DNA of 64,000 nucleotides from Mesorhizobium denitrificans (GTDB lineage Bacteria > Pseudomonadota > Alphaproteobacteria > Rhizobiales > Rhizobiaceae): the NCBI RefSeq assembly GCF_003403035.1, contig NZ_QURN01000007.1, positions 184,342-248,341 of the forward strand, in the 5' to 3' direction. Position numbers and translations under genes: made by a program. Positions 51,508 through 59,998 of this stretch are shown here, piece by piece; position 1 is the stretch's first letter, and each line of letters begins with the position of its first letter. Below the pieces are notes generated by a model. The model was not told where the DNA came from and made no database searches. It was given only the letters and a program-made list of their open reading frames with translations.

Positions 51508-52784
51508 TGCCCGACGAACCTGACCACGTCGTGATCGTGGGAGGCGGCTTCGGCGGACTTGAGGTCGCCCGCAGACTTGCAAGGACGGCGCTTCGCATAA
51601 CGCTGATCGACCAGCGAAACCATCACCTGTTTCAGCCGCTGCTCTACCAGGTGGCGACTGCCTCGCTGACGACATCCGAGATTGCCTGGCCTATTCGCTC
51701 GCTTTTGCGCGACCATGCGAACATCACAACGCTGCTCGGCAAGGTCGTAGGTGTCGATACGGAAAACAAGCGGGTTCTGCTGGAAGATGGCGGCAGCGTC
51801 GCATTCGATACGCTCGTCCTCGCAACCGGCGCGCGGCATAGCTATTTCGGACACGACGAATGGGAGCCGTTTGCGCCGGGTCTCAAGACCATCGAAGACG
51901 CCACGGCGATCCGGCGACGCATTCTCTCGGCGTTCGAGAAGGCAGAGCGCACGACCGACGCTGCGGAGCGCGTGCCTTACCAGACCTTCGTTGTGATCGG
52001 CGGGGGACCGACAGGGGTCGAACTCGCGGGCACGATTGCCGAACTGGCGCGAGAGACGCTGCGCGGCGAATTCCGCAACATAGACACGAGCGATGCACGC
52101 GTAATTCTCGTTGAAGCTGGCACCAGAATACTCGCCGGGTTTAGAGAGAGCCTTTCCGAATACGCTTACAAGGCACTGAGCAAGCTGGGGGTGGACATTC
52201 GGCTCGGCCACCCGGTCACAGAGTGCACCCGGGAAGGTGTCAAGATCGCAGATGTTTTCGTGCCGGCGAAGACGATCATCTGGGCCGCAGGCGTCGCCGC
52301 CTCGCCCGTCGCGGAGTGGCTGGAAGCCGCGGCTGACGGTGCAGGACGGATCAAGGTCGAGCCGGACCTCTCCGTGCCCGGACATCCAGACATTTTCGCA
52401 ATTGGTGACACGGCGAGTGTCGTCATGCCAAACGGCAGACTGGTGCCAGGCATCGCGCCAGCGGCCAAGCAAGAGGGGCAGTATGTGGGCGATATAATCC
52501 GCGCCCGACTTGCAGGGCGGGCAGCGCCGCCACCGTTCCGCTACAAAGATACTGGCAGCCTTGCCACGATCGGTAAGCGCGCCGCTGTCGTCGATTTCGG
52601 CTGGGTCAAATTGACGGGTCGGTTCGCCTGGTGGCTGTGGGGCTTCGCCCACATCTACTTCCTGATCGGCATGCGTCATCGACTGGCGGTTGCGCTGAAC
52701 TGGCTCTGGATCTACTTCACCGGACAGCGCAGTGCCCGGTTGATCACGCAGGGCCAAGACGTCCGCGGATCGCGGCCGGACTAG
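51507..52784 (+). CDS. ndh: Type II NADH dehydrogenase (NDH-2)
   Basis: 425 residues. The FAD-binding dinucleotide fold is at the N-terminus (VVIVGGGFGGLEVARRLA), a second Rossmann motif lies near 160 (FVVIGGGPTGVELAG), and FAIGDTA near 298 closes the FAD site. The C-terminal amphipathic/membrane segment (WWLWGFAHIYFLIGMRHR) is typical of NDH-2. It transfers electrons from NADH to quinone without pumping protons. The coupled DyP gene suggests a role in redox stress. The ATG at 51507 sits within the peroxidase stop. Confidence 0.9.
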   Translation: MPDEPDHVVIVGGGFGGLEVARRLARTALRITLIDQRNHHLFQPLLYQVATASLTTSEIAWPIRSLLRDHANITTLLGKVVGVDTENKRVLLEDGGSVAFDTLVLATGARHSYFGHDEWEPFAPGLKTIEDATAIRRRILSAFEKAERTTDAAERVPYQTFVVIGGGPTGVELAGTIAELARETLRGEFRNIDTSDARVILVEAGTRILAGFRESLSEYAYKALSKLGVDIRLGHPVTECTREGVKIADVFVPAKTIIWAAGVAASPVAEWLEAAADGAGRIKVEPDLSVPGHPDIFAIGDTASVVMPNGRLVPGIAPAAKQEGQYVGDIIRARLAGRAAPPPFRYKDTGSLATIGKRAAVVDFGWVKLTGRFAWWLWGFAHIYFLIGMRHRLAVALNWLWIYFTGQRSARLITQGQDVRGSRPD

Positions 52785-52811
52785 CCAATTTCGAGGCCAA
52801 ACTGCTTTGGC

Positions 52812-53927
52812 TCAAGCAGGCTGCTGTTGTGTGGTGCAATGGATTCCGCCGCCACCTGCTGCGATGCCGTCGATGTTTAACTGGATAATTTCCCGATCCG
52901 GAAACAAATCCCGCAGCGTGTCGCGGGTGTTTCGATCTGCCGTGCGGTCACCAAACTCCGGCGCGATGACGGCGCCGTTGCAGACGTAGAAATTGATGTA
53001 CCCGGCTGCGAACTCGCTATTCTCATATTTGCTGCGCACGGTGGAGGGGCCCTGTAGCACCACCACCTCCAACTTGCGTCCGCTGGCATCTGTGGACCGT
53101 TGAAGTATTTGGAGGTGCCGTTTGGTCACGGCGTGATCGTAGGATGACGGGTCCGGGTCGAGTCCGGCGACGACTACCCCTGGGCTGACGAAGCGGGCGT
53201 AAAAGTCAGTATGCCCGTCGGTGATGTCTCTGCCGGCAATGCCCGGTAGCCAAATGATTTTTTGCAGTCCGAGCAATCGCGAAAGTTCCGCTTCGCATTC
53301 TGCTTTGCTTACGCCGGGATTTCGATTCTCGTTCAGCACGCAGCTTTCTGTGATGATGGCCGTGCCCTCGCCATCCACTTCTATGCCTCCGCCCTCCAAA
53401 ACCAGCTCCGTCTCGATGAGCTTAACGCCGACCGAGCTAGCAACGAAGCTCGCGACCTTTGCATCCCTTTCATGTTCCTGCTTGCCGCCCCAGCCATTGA
53501 AATTGAAGCCAACCGCGCCAGCCTCGCCTTGTTGATCTTTGACGAAGACCGGCCCGGTATCGCGCATCCAAAGGTCGTCAATCGGCTGAACTACCAGTGT
53601 GACGGTTGGGCCGCACAGTTCGGCCGCGATGTCGTGGTCCTCTTCGCGCACAAGCATTTTCACGGGCTCATGGGCTGCAATCGCCTTCGCTATGCTGGCC
53701 AGGTTTTGCCTGGCTACGGGAAGCAGTTTTTTACCCCATATTTCTTCGGTCGGACCAAATGCCATCCATGTAGCGGCATGCGCTGCTCCTTCATCGGGCA
53801 TGCGCCAGGTTTCGGTGTGCATCTGCGCCTCCGCAACCGCGGTGAAGCCGTTCGCAAGCGTGGCTGTTGTAAGAGCACCGCCCGAAACGAGCAGCCCCCG
53901 CTTCAGAAAGTTTCGCCGTGTTGTCAT
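52812..53927 (-). CDS. Exported agmatine deiminase-family protein (PAD/AguA fold)
   Basis: 371 residues. A twin-arginine signal (TTRRNFLKRGLLVSGGAL) is at the start. The guanidino-modifying fold follows, with DDLWMRDTGP near residue 120, a GGGIEVDG block, DITDGHTDFYARFV near 230 and the catalytic Cys in GGGGIHCTTQQ near the C-terminus. Known members hydrolyse agmatine to N-carbamoylputrescine in the cytosol, or deiminate peptidyl-arginine. Export by Tat is unusual and points to periplasmic agmatine or arginine-peptide use. The Met at 53927 precedes the Tat motif at once and is preferred over 53963. It is convergent with NDH-2. Confidence 0.88.
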   Translation of the reverse strand: MTTRRNFLKRGLLVSGGALTTATLANGFTAVAEAQMHTETWRMPDEGAAHAATWMAFGPTEEIWGKKLLPVARQNLASIAKAIAAHEPVKMLVREEDHDIAAELCGPTVTLVVQPIDDLWMRDTGPVFVKDQQGEAGAVGFNFNGWGGKQEHERDAKVASFVASSVGVKLIETELVLEGGGIEVDGEGTAIITESCVLNENRNPGVSKAECEAELSRLLGLQKIIWLPGIAGRDITDGHTDFYARFVSPGVVVAGLDPDPSSYDHAVTKRHLQILQRSTDASGRKLEVVVLQGPSTVRSKYENSEFAAGYINFYVCNGAVIAPEFGDRTADRNTRDTLRDLFPDREIIQLNIDGIAAGGGGIHCTTQQQPA

Positions 53928-54041
53928 GTGTGCGCTAACCCTCGTATTTGGCAAAGACGGCATTCAATGCGATTACACGCCTCGACGGCATGAAATCGGC
54001 GTCAAGCACGTCAATCGGGGAGTGATCGCAGCACTGCTCGC

Positions 54042-55385
54042 TCACCCCACATTCATTGGTATTGAAAACGTGGCTTGGAAGCCATCCCGCAGACCGTGTG
54101 CGGGAGAATTCAAGGTTAACTTGCCTCCCATATGGTCAACAAGGCTGGACGCAATAGCCAATCCCAGACCGGAGCCAAGGGCATCAGTTGAACCCCGTTT
54201 GAAGCGCCCGGTAAGGTCGATAAGTTCATCTTGGGGAACGATTGGACCCGCATTCACCACCGATACTGCCCCCTCAGGTGAAACCGTGATTTTGATCGGC
54301 TGGTCTTTTGAGCCGTGCAGCAGGGCATTTTCGATCAAATTTCGCATTGTAATACCGAAGGCATCAACATCCACTTGGGCAGAGAATTCAGCCAGATCGC
54401 CGGTCTGAAGCTCGAGGCGGCCTGCAAAATCTGGTTGGCGGGCAAAATCATGAACAATCAACCGAATGACAGGCAGCAGATCGGTTGCCTGTTGAGACAG
54501 TCCAATTCCTGAATCAGCTCGGGACAGCTGAAGAAGCTTTTCGGCCAGATGGCCAAGGCTGGATAAGGAGCGTTCGATGCCAAGGGCGCGTACCCTTGCC
54601 GGTCCTTTCGGCAATTCCTGCACGAGACGTTGCGTTTGCGCCAACGCCCCGGCAAGCGGCGTTCGAAGTTCATGTGCGCTGTTTGACGCAAATGCCCTTT
54701 CACCTTCGAGCGCCGTCCGCACTCGCCCGAGAAGCCGATCGACCGACACGCTGATAGGCAATAGCTCTGAGGGTAGACCGGTGGCTGGCAGCGGCTCAAG
54801 ATTGCCGCCATCTCTGGCGCTGATCTCCATTCTCAACGCGCCGATTGGCGCGAGCGCGAGCCTTGTAACTAACCAGATCAAAACAATACTGAGTGGTATG
54901 AGCGCCAGCAATGGGAGGAATAAAGCGCCGGCTGTTTCACGCATGGCCTCGCGCCGATGGCTCAGGGGATCAGCAACCTGGAGGAACAAAGTGTTGGTCA
55001 CCGCAGACTCAGTGAAGATGCGATGTGTCGGCGTATCGAAAAATCCGGGTTGCAACGGCGCTGGAAATGGTTCCGGTTCAGCATCGTGTGAGTGAAGCAG
55101 AACTTTACCGTCGCGGTTGCGCAACTGATAGGTCAAGTATTCCTCGCTATCGTCACCGGCTGAGGAAATGCGCCGCGGCTCGTCGAGCGTGTCATCCTTG
55201 ACGAGGTTTTCGATAAGCAACGGCATCAGTCTTTGCGACGCTTCCTGTAGCGAGCTGTCAAACACCTCGTTGAACTCCTCCCTCATGACGTATGCGCTGA
55301 TGCCAACGGCCCCAATCCAGAATAAGGCTATGGCAGCAGTCAGCCGCACAATCAGCCGGCGGGTCATGCTGAAGCCGGTCGTCAT
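54042..55385 (-). CDS. Sensor histidine kinase 2, QseC-like
   Basis: 447 residues. Two membrane helices (about 10-30 and 152-172) enclose a periplasmic 2CSK_N-type domain. The dimerisation domain has NSAHELRTPLAG with phospho-His near 235, and the ATPase domain has NLIENALLHG and GSGLGLAIASSLVDHMGG. The layout is that of QseC/PmrB relatives. Its start overlaps the regulator stop by 4 bases. Nearby plus-strand genes for a VIT protein, a PepSY protein and a cytochrome b561 are probable targets. The signal is unknown. Confidence 0.9.
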   Translation of the reverse strand: MTTGFSMTRRLIVRLTAAIALFWIGAVGISAYVMREEFNEVFDSSLQEASQRLMPLLIENLVKDDTLDEPRRISSAGDDSEEYLTYQLRNRDGKVLLHSHDAEPEPFPAPLQPGFFDTPTHRIFTESAVTNTLFLQVADPLSHRREAMRETAGALFLPLLALIPLSIVLIWLVTRLALAPIGALRMEISARDGGNLEPLPATGLPSELLPISVSVDRLLGRVRTALEGERAFASNSAHELRTPLAGALAQTQRLVQELPKGPARVRALGIERSLSSLGHLAEKLLQLSRADSGIGLSQQATDLLPVIRLIVHDFARQPDFAGRLELQTGDLAEFSAQVDVDAFGITMRNLIENALLHGSKDQPIKITVSPEGAVSVVNAGPIVPQDELIDLTGRFKRGSTDALGSGLGLAIASSLVDHMGGKLTLNSPAHGLRDGFQATFSIPMNVG

Positions 55386-56041
55386 GGTGTGCTGGCCCGA
55401 TAGCCGACGCCACGGATCGTCGCGAACAGATCCTGACCCAGCTTCTTGCGAAGTCGGCTTGCATAGACTTCGACTGTGTTGCTTTCCACCTCGGCGCCGA
55501 ATTCGTAGAGTGCTTCTTCAATCTGTACCTTTGATACGGTTGCGCCTGGCCGGCGCAACAAGCTGTCGAGCACGGCCCATTCGCGGGCTGTCAATTCGAC
55601 CGGCCTTCCGTCTCGCAGGACGCGTCGTTCGGCAGAGAACACCTCGACATTGCCGATCTTGATTGCGGGCTCCTTATGTGGCCCGCCGCGTCGCGCCACG
55701 GCGTGGATGCGGGCGGAAAGTTCTCCAAGATCGAAGGGCTTGACCATATAATCATCGGCGCCTGCATTCAGCCCCTGAATGCGATCCGATAACTGGTCAC
55801 GAGCGGTAAGCACGATGACCGGTGTGCTGTCGGACTGGCGGCGCATCGCCTTGAGATAGTCGATGCCGTTGCCGTCGGGCAGATGGATATCGAGTAGCAC
55901 AAGCCCGTAGGCGGCGACCTCCGCAAAAGCGCGCGCATCGGCGAGATTTCGCGCCCAATCCACCGCGTGTCGGTCGGCAGAGAAATGGTCGCGAACGGCG
56001 GCTCCGATGGCCCGATCATCTTCAATCAACAAAATGCGCAA
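55382..56041 (-). CDS. OmpR-family response regulator 2, QseB-like
   Basis: 219 residues: receiver (IEDD, phosphoacceptor Asp in LLDIHLPDGNG near 51, VLTARD, MVKPFDLGEL) and winged-helix domain (LTAREWAVLDSLLRRPG, EVYASRLRKKLG). It overlaps the kinase gene. Upstream, at 56112-56129, two TCAGCTT repeats 11 bases apart form a likely binding site for a dimer of this regulator; the same pattern occurs before the PepSY gene at 57.3 kb. Confidence 0.92.
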   Translation of the reverse strand: MRILLIEDDRAIGAAVRDHFSADRHAVDWARNLADARAFAEVAAYGLVLLDIHLPDGNGIDYLKAMRRQSDSTPVIVLTARDQLSDRIQGLNAGADDYMVKPFDLGELSARIHAVARRGGPHKEPAIKIGNVEVFSAERRVLRDGRPVELTAREWAVLDSLLRRPGATVSKVQIEEALYEFGAEVESNTVEVYASRLRKKLGQDLFATIRGVGYRASTP

Positions 56042-56111
56042 ACCGGTGTCCTAATCATGTCCAAATCCCGGAGCAGCTATACGCCGAAACTGACATTGGG
56101 CTGAACAGCTT

Positions 56112-56129
56112 TCAGCTTGGTGTCAGCTT
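56112..56129. promoter_or_regulatory. Direct repeat TCAGCTT-N4-TCAGCTT before the regulator
   Basis: Two identical 7-mers with an 11-base period, 71 bases upstream of response regulator 2. OmpR-family dimers typically bind direct repeats of one helical turn. The close relative at 57270 makes it a credible autoregulatory site. Confidence 0.55.
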
Positions 56130-56224
56130 TGCGTGCTAATTTGTTACTGATGAGATGCGGCGCGTCGGCGGGTGAGTAGTTGCCGGGCGGCCAATCACGG
56201 GACGTATGGATTAAGGTCATTCGG

Positions 56225-56389
56225 ATGAAGCGTATCAGTATCGCTCATGTCGGCCTATTGCTGGTGCCGTTCGTAGTTACGCTCATCATGCTGCTAGCGG
56301 TGCCCCACAGTTCTGGTCGAGCGAGCACCTTGTCGTGTGAAGGCAACACCGATCCGTGTGGCTCTATGCCTGAGCGACACTCCTCGTGA
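56225..56389 (+). CDS. Possible 54-residue secreted or membrane peptide
   Basis: ATG 56225 follows AAGG at 8 bases and gives a basic start, one hydrophobic helix (VGLLLVPFVVTLIMLLAV) and a short tail with two cysteines (LSCEGNTDPCGS). It lies divergent from regulator 2 and upstream of the VIT gene. I recognise no family. The signal-like start and Cys pair make it more credible than a chance frame. The following 170 bases hold no other gene. Confidence 0.42.
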   Translation: MKRISIAHVGLLLVPFVVTLIMLLAVPHSSGRASTLSCEGNTDPCGSMPERHSS

Positions 56390-56562
56390 GTATCGTGCAG
56401 CCAAGCTCGCATCTGCTGCTTAAAGTCATTGAGGTACACGCCGTACCCCGCGAATCTTCTATCACAAACAGCACCGATCGAATCTAGACTTGGCAACGAA
56501 TCGATCCGGCGATGTTCGTGCAAGCGGAGCCGGCTTGGCAAAACTGCTTCTGGGGGTCCAAA

Positions 56563-57258
56563 ATGAATGTTCCGCATTCCGAAAATCATGTGGTATCTCG
56601 CATTGGCTGGTTGCGAGCTGCGGTTCTCGGCGCAAACGACGGCATCATTTCGACTGCCAGCATCATGATGGGTGTGGCCAGTGCCGGGGCGACGGCAACT
56701 AACATCCTCCTGACCGGCGTGGCTGCGATGGTGGCCGGTGCATTGTCGATGGCGGCGGGGGAATACGTTTCGGTCAGTTCGCAAGCAGACGCCGAGAGGG
56801 CCGATCTGCAACGGGAAAAAGCGGAACTGGCCGCCGATCCGGCTGGTGAACTCGAAGAACTGGCAGGAATATACCGTTCATATGGTCTGCCCGGTCATCT
56901 TGCCATGGATGTCGCCGAAGCATTGACAAAGCATGATGCGCTGGCTGCACACGCACGCGACGAGCTTGGTATTAGCGCAAACATTTCGGCAAACCCGCTG
57001 CAAGCGGCCATATCCTCGGCGTTGTCGTTTCTTGCCGGTGCAGTCGCGCCTATCGTCCTGGCTACAGCGGCGCCGGCCGGACTGACCGGGGTTATGATCG
57101 TCGTCGGAACGCTGCTCTGTCTTTTCGTACTCGGCCTTCTGGGCGCTTGGGCTGGCGGTGCGTCCCTCTGGCGCCCGGCTTTGCGTGTTGCTTTTTGGGG
57201 TGCTGTTGCAATGGGCGTGACCGCACTTGTCGGCAAGTTGGTCGGGGGCGTTATTTAA
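56563..57258 (+). CDS. VIT1/CCC1-family iron/manganese transporter
   Basis: 231 residues, the usual bacterial length. Helix 1 region WLRAAVLGANDGIISTASIM is the family signature, followed by GALSMAAGEYVSVSSQADAE with the conserved Glu and metal-binding loop. A cytoplasmic helical part (about 80-140) and three C-terminal helices complete it. The yeast and plant relatives move Fe2+/Mn2+ out of the cytosol in exchange for protons. ATG 56563 is preferred over an earlier one by length. It lies between the two candidate response-regulator sites. Confidence 0.9.
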   Translation: MNVPHSENHVVSRIGWLRAAVLGANDGIISTASIMMGVASAGATATNILLTGVAAMVAGALSMAAGEYVSVSSQADAERADLQREKAELAADPAGELEELAGIYRSYGLPGHLAMDVAEALTKHDALAAHARDELGISANISANPLQAAISSALSFLAGAVAPIVLATAAPAGLTGVMIVVGTLLCLFVLGLLGAWAGGASLWRPALRVAFWGAVAMGVTALVGKLVGGVI

Positions 57259-57269
57259 GCGCCGCGTGT

Positions 57270-57287
57270 TCAGGTAGCTGTCAGCTT
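57270..57287. promoter_or_regulatory. Direct repeat TCAGGTA-N4-TCAGCTT before PepSY-cytochrome genes
   Basis: Same 11-base period and near-identical halves as the site at 56112, 47 bases upstream of the PepSY start. The shared intervening G-x-x-G/GCTG spacing suggests the same regulator binds both. Confidence 0.5.
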
Positions 57288-57334
57288 CGTTCGCCAAGGT
57301 GCGGCCATCGGGATCAACCGATGGAGAAACGCAC

Positions 57335-57601
57335 ATGAAAACTCTTGTTATCGCAACGATCATTCTGTCCACGCTGGGCGGCGCATCAACCTTCGCCGCC
57401 GAGCGGTGCAATGTGCCGAAGGATCAATGGCAACCTGTGGATGCCTTACAAACCAAGCTCGAGAAGGATGGATGGAAGGTACGCCAGATCAAGACCGAGG
57501 ATGGCTGCTACGAAGCTTATGCAGTCAATCAGAAGGGCGAGCGGATGGAGACGTTCTTCAATCCGAAAACGCTTGAAGCCGTCGGCGAAGACGCAGGCTG
57601 A
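57335..57601 (+). CDS. Small secreted PepSY-domain protein of two-component system 2
   Basis: 88 residues. A signal peptide (MKTLVIATIILSTLGGASTF, cleavage near FAA) precedes a short PepSY domain (VDALQTKLEKDGWKVRQIKT, CYEAYAVNQKGERME, FFNPKTLEAVGE) with two cysteines, one on each side. GGAG lies before the ATG. It is followed after 11 bases by a cytochrome b561 gene, a pairing often seen next to QseBC-like systems. It may relay a periplasmic redox or metal state to the kinase. Confidence 0.85.
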   Translation: MKTLVIATIILSTLGGASTFAAERCNVPKDQWQPVDALQTKLEKDGWKVRQIKTEDGCYEAYAVNQKGERMETFFNPKTLEAVGEDAG

Positions 57602-57612
57602 GGGAGATGACG

Positions 57613-58164
57613 ATGTCTGCCAGCGATCGATCCGCAGTTTGCGTCTGGACCGTACCGGTTCGCCTATTCCATTGGTCGCTGGCGGCCAGTGTCATCATAG
57701 CCTGGGCGATTAGCGAAACGTCGCGCCCACTTCATGAATATGCCGGTTACGCAGCGGCCGGCCTTATTCTGTGGCGACTGGCCGCCGGTGTGGTTGGCGG
57801 ACATTATACGCGGTTTAGCCAATTCGTGCGGGCGCCATCTGCAATAGCCAGCTACGTGATGGACATTTTTCTTGGTCGTGAGCGCCGCTACATCGGCCAC
57901 AATCCCGCTGGCGGCGCCATGGTGATCACTCTGCTAACACTCGTTGGCCTGATTGCGCTTACGGGCTGGATGCAGACAACGGATACCTATTGGGGCGTCG
58001 CCTGGGTCGAGAGCACACATAAATTTCTAGGCAATGTGATAGTGGCCTTTGTGGGATTGCATGTCGCGGGCGTTATTCTCGCGAGCTTTCGACACCATGA
58101 AAACCTCGTCGGCTCCATGATCTCCGGGCGAAAGCGCGCACCGTCTGCCGACGATGCCGCTTAA
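57613..58164 (+). CDS. Cytochrome b561-type membrane electron carrier
   Basis: 183 residues, four membrane helices. Heme-ligating histidines are evident in VRLFHWSLAA, LHEYAGYAA, ESTHKFLGN and VGLHVAGVI, the pattern of the Ni-Fe-hydrogenase/b561 di-heme family. The start at 57613 has GGGAG at 6 bases; the ATG at 57607 is too close to it. It should carry electrons between quinone and a periplasmic acceptor. It forms a two-gene unit with the PepSY protein. Confidence 0.88.
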   Translation: MSASDRSAVCVWTVPVRLFHWSLAASVIIAWAISETSRPLHEYAGYAAAGLILWRLAAGVVGGHYTRFSQFVRAPSAIASYVMDIFLGRERRYIGHNPAGGAMVITLLTLVGLIALTGWMQTTDTYWGVAWVESTHKFLGNVIVAFVGLHVAGVILASFRHHENLVGSMISGRKRAPSADDAA

Positions 58165-58270
58165 CCCCTAGCTGCTCACCGAAAAAGTATGTTCTATCTC
58201 TTTGCAGACGACCGGCGCCGACCTTTGGAAGCCGGGTGCGGGCGGTCTTTTTTGCGTTTGGGAGGAACAT

Positions 58271-59257
58271 ATGTCGAAGGCTTACGTAATCGAACTCGGC
58301 GAAGACGGAAAAACCCGCACCGCGACCTGGCGCAATCCGGCTGAGGTCGATCTGATGGACGGGAACGTCACGGTGCGCGTCCACCACACGACAATGAACT
58401 ATAAGGACGCCCTTGCGATCACTGGCAAAAGCCCGGTGGTGCGTCGCTATCCCATGATTCCGGGCATCGATTTTGCGGGCGAAGTAACGGCCTCCGACGA
58501 TCCCCGGTTTTCAGTCGGTGACAGTGTTATCCTCAACGGTTGGGGTGTGGGCGAAACGCATCTGGGCGGTTACTCGCCGATTGCGCGCATATCTGGCGAC
58601 TGGTTGCTGCACCAGCCGAAGGGATTGAGCGGCGCGGAATGCATGGCCATCGGCACCGCTGGCTATACTGCAGCGCTTTGCGTGCTCAGGCTGCAAGATC
58701 TGGGTATCGGACCAGACAGGGGAAAAGTGTTGGTTACTGGCGCGAGCGGCGGCGTCGGCTCCTTCGCGGTCTCTTTGTTGGCGGCACTCGGTTATGATGT
58801 TGTGGCATCGACGGGGCGCCTCGAGGAAAGCGATTATCTGATCAAGCTCGGTGCTACGGAAGTGATAGACCGGCGCGAATTCAGCGAGCCGGGACGCCCG
58901 CTTGGCAAAGAGCGATTTGCCGGAGCGATTGACGCTGTGGGCGGCCAGACGCTCGCGAATGTTTTGTCGCAGATCGCCTATGGCGGCGTGGTCGCTGCTT
59001 GCGGCTTGGCGCAAAGCCATGATTTGCCGACAACCGTGATGCCTTTCATTCTGCGCAGCGTTACGCTGGCCGGCGTCGATTCAGTTAAGGCCGAACGGTC
59101 CATCAGAGAGCGGGCCTGGGCTTTGCTGACTGAAAGGCTCGACAGGGCCGCATTGGTAGCCATTACGCAAACTGCGCAATTGGAAGCGATTGAGACCATA
59201 GCCCCAATGCTGCTCGATGGGCGTATTCGCGGTCGCCTGGTGTTTGATGTTTCCTGA
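58271..59257 (+). CDS. acuI: Acrylyl-CoA reductase / YhdH-type quinone oxidoreductase
   Basis: 328 residues of the zinc-free medium-chain reductase family. It shows TTMNYKDALAITGKSPV, PMIPGIDFAGEV and the NADPH-binding VTGASGGVGSFAVSLLAALG near 157-176. E. coli YhdH and Rhodobacter AcuI reduce acrylyl-CoA to propionyl-CoA with NADPH. A strong GGAGG sits before ATG 58271. It stands alone between the cytochrome gene and OsmC, so the physiological substrate is not confirmed by context. Confidence 0.87.
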   Translation: MSKAYVIELGEDGKTRTATWRNPAEVDLMDGNVTVRVHHTTMNYKDALAITGKSPVVRRYPMIPGIDFAGEVTASDDPRFSVGDSVILNGWGVGETHLGGYSPIARISGDWLLHQPKGLSGAECMAIGTAGYTAALCVLRLQDLGIGPDRGKVLVTGASGGVGSFAVSLLAALGYDVVASTGRLEESDYLIKLGATEVIDRREFSEPGRPLGKERFAGAIDAVGGQTLANVLSQIAYGGVVAACGLAQSHDLPTTVMPFILRSVTLAGVDSVKAERSIRERAWALLTERLDRAALVAITQTAQLEAIETIAPMLLDGRIRGRLVFDVS

Positions 59258-59366
59258 GCGTTTCGCCCAGATGCACTGAATTGCTTTTGTGTGGCACCTG
59301 TAACCGTAAACCGGCGGAAAGCCATGAGCTTCGCGCAAACAAAGAGCATTGTAGGAGGGTCTACCC

Positions 59367-59825
59367 ATGAGTTCGGAACATAATGTAACAGCGAGTTGGG
59401 CATATGCCCCCAATGCCTCCAAACCCTCGACTTACTCGCGCAATCTGAATATCGACTACGGACATGGTGCTGGTTTGAAGGTGTCAGCGGCGGCTGCCTA
59501 TTTCGGGGATGCGTTACTGCCGGATCCCGAACAGCTTTTCCTCTCTGCCGTCGTCAGTTGCCACATGCTCTCGTTTTTGGCGATTGCGGAAATGCATGGT
59601 TGCAAGGTGAAGGCATATCGCGACGAAGCGTCTGCCTATCTAGAAAAAGATCAAGGTCCGCTTGCAAGCGTGAAGCGAATTGTGCTGAGGCCTGCGGTGG
59701 AGTTCTCGCCTGACGGCAAGGTGCCGGATGCTGCGTTGCTCGCGAAGCTGCACGACAAATCTCACGACATTTGCTTCGTCGCGCGGTCGATCAAAACGAC
59801 CGTGATTGTTGAGCCAGTAATGTGA
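59367..59825 (+). CDS. OsmC/Ohr-family peroxiredoxin-like protein
   Basis: 152 residues in the OsmC fold. The two redox cysteines are in VVSCHMLSFLA (near 65) and HDICFVARS (near 136). The spacing fits OsmC-type thiol peroxidases that reduce organic hydroperoxides. AGGAGGG precedes the ATG. It is likely cytoplasmic and stands as a single gene. The subgroup (OsmC or YhfA-like) is not decided. Confidence 0.88.
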   Translation: MSSEHNVTASWAYAPNASKPSTYSRNLNIDYGHGAGLKVSAAAAYFGDALLPDPEQLFLSAVVSCHMLSFLAIAEMHGCKVKAYRDEASAYLEKDQGPLASVKRIVLRPAVEFSPDGKVPDAALLAKLHDKSHDICFVARSIKTTVIVEPVM

Positions 59826-59902
59826 GCGTCGGATACTCGCAATCTGCAAGAGGTGATGTTGAGCACCTCATCACACCAATGCTTTTACCGCGCGGTAGCT
59901 TT

Positions 59903-59948
59903 AAAAAAAATCCGTCGCACTGTCGTCTCATGACAAATGCGACGGATT
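59903..59948 (-). terminator. Strong intrinsic terminator of the Gly-rich gene
   Basis: On the minus strand an 11-bp stem (AATCCGTCGCA with TGCGACGGATT) and an 18-nt loop is followed at once by a run of eight Ts. It lies 51 bases beyond the stop of the repeat-protein gene. It is a textbook Rho-independent terminator. Confidence 0.88.
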
Positions 59949-59998
59949 ATTCGTTGAACGTTTTGCTGGCCTAGATTAGCGCCAACGATACGCTGGCT

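Noticed and set aside
51420..52757. 445-codon minus-strand frame opposite NDH-2
   Set aside because: Antisense shadow of a complete FAD enzyme; no recognisable domain.
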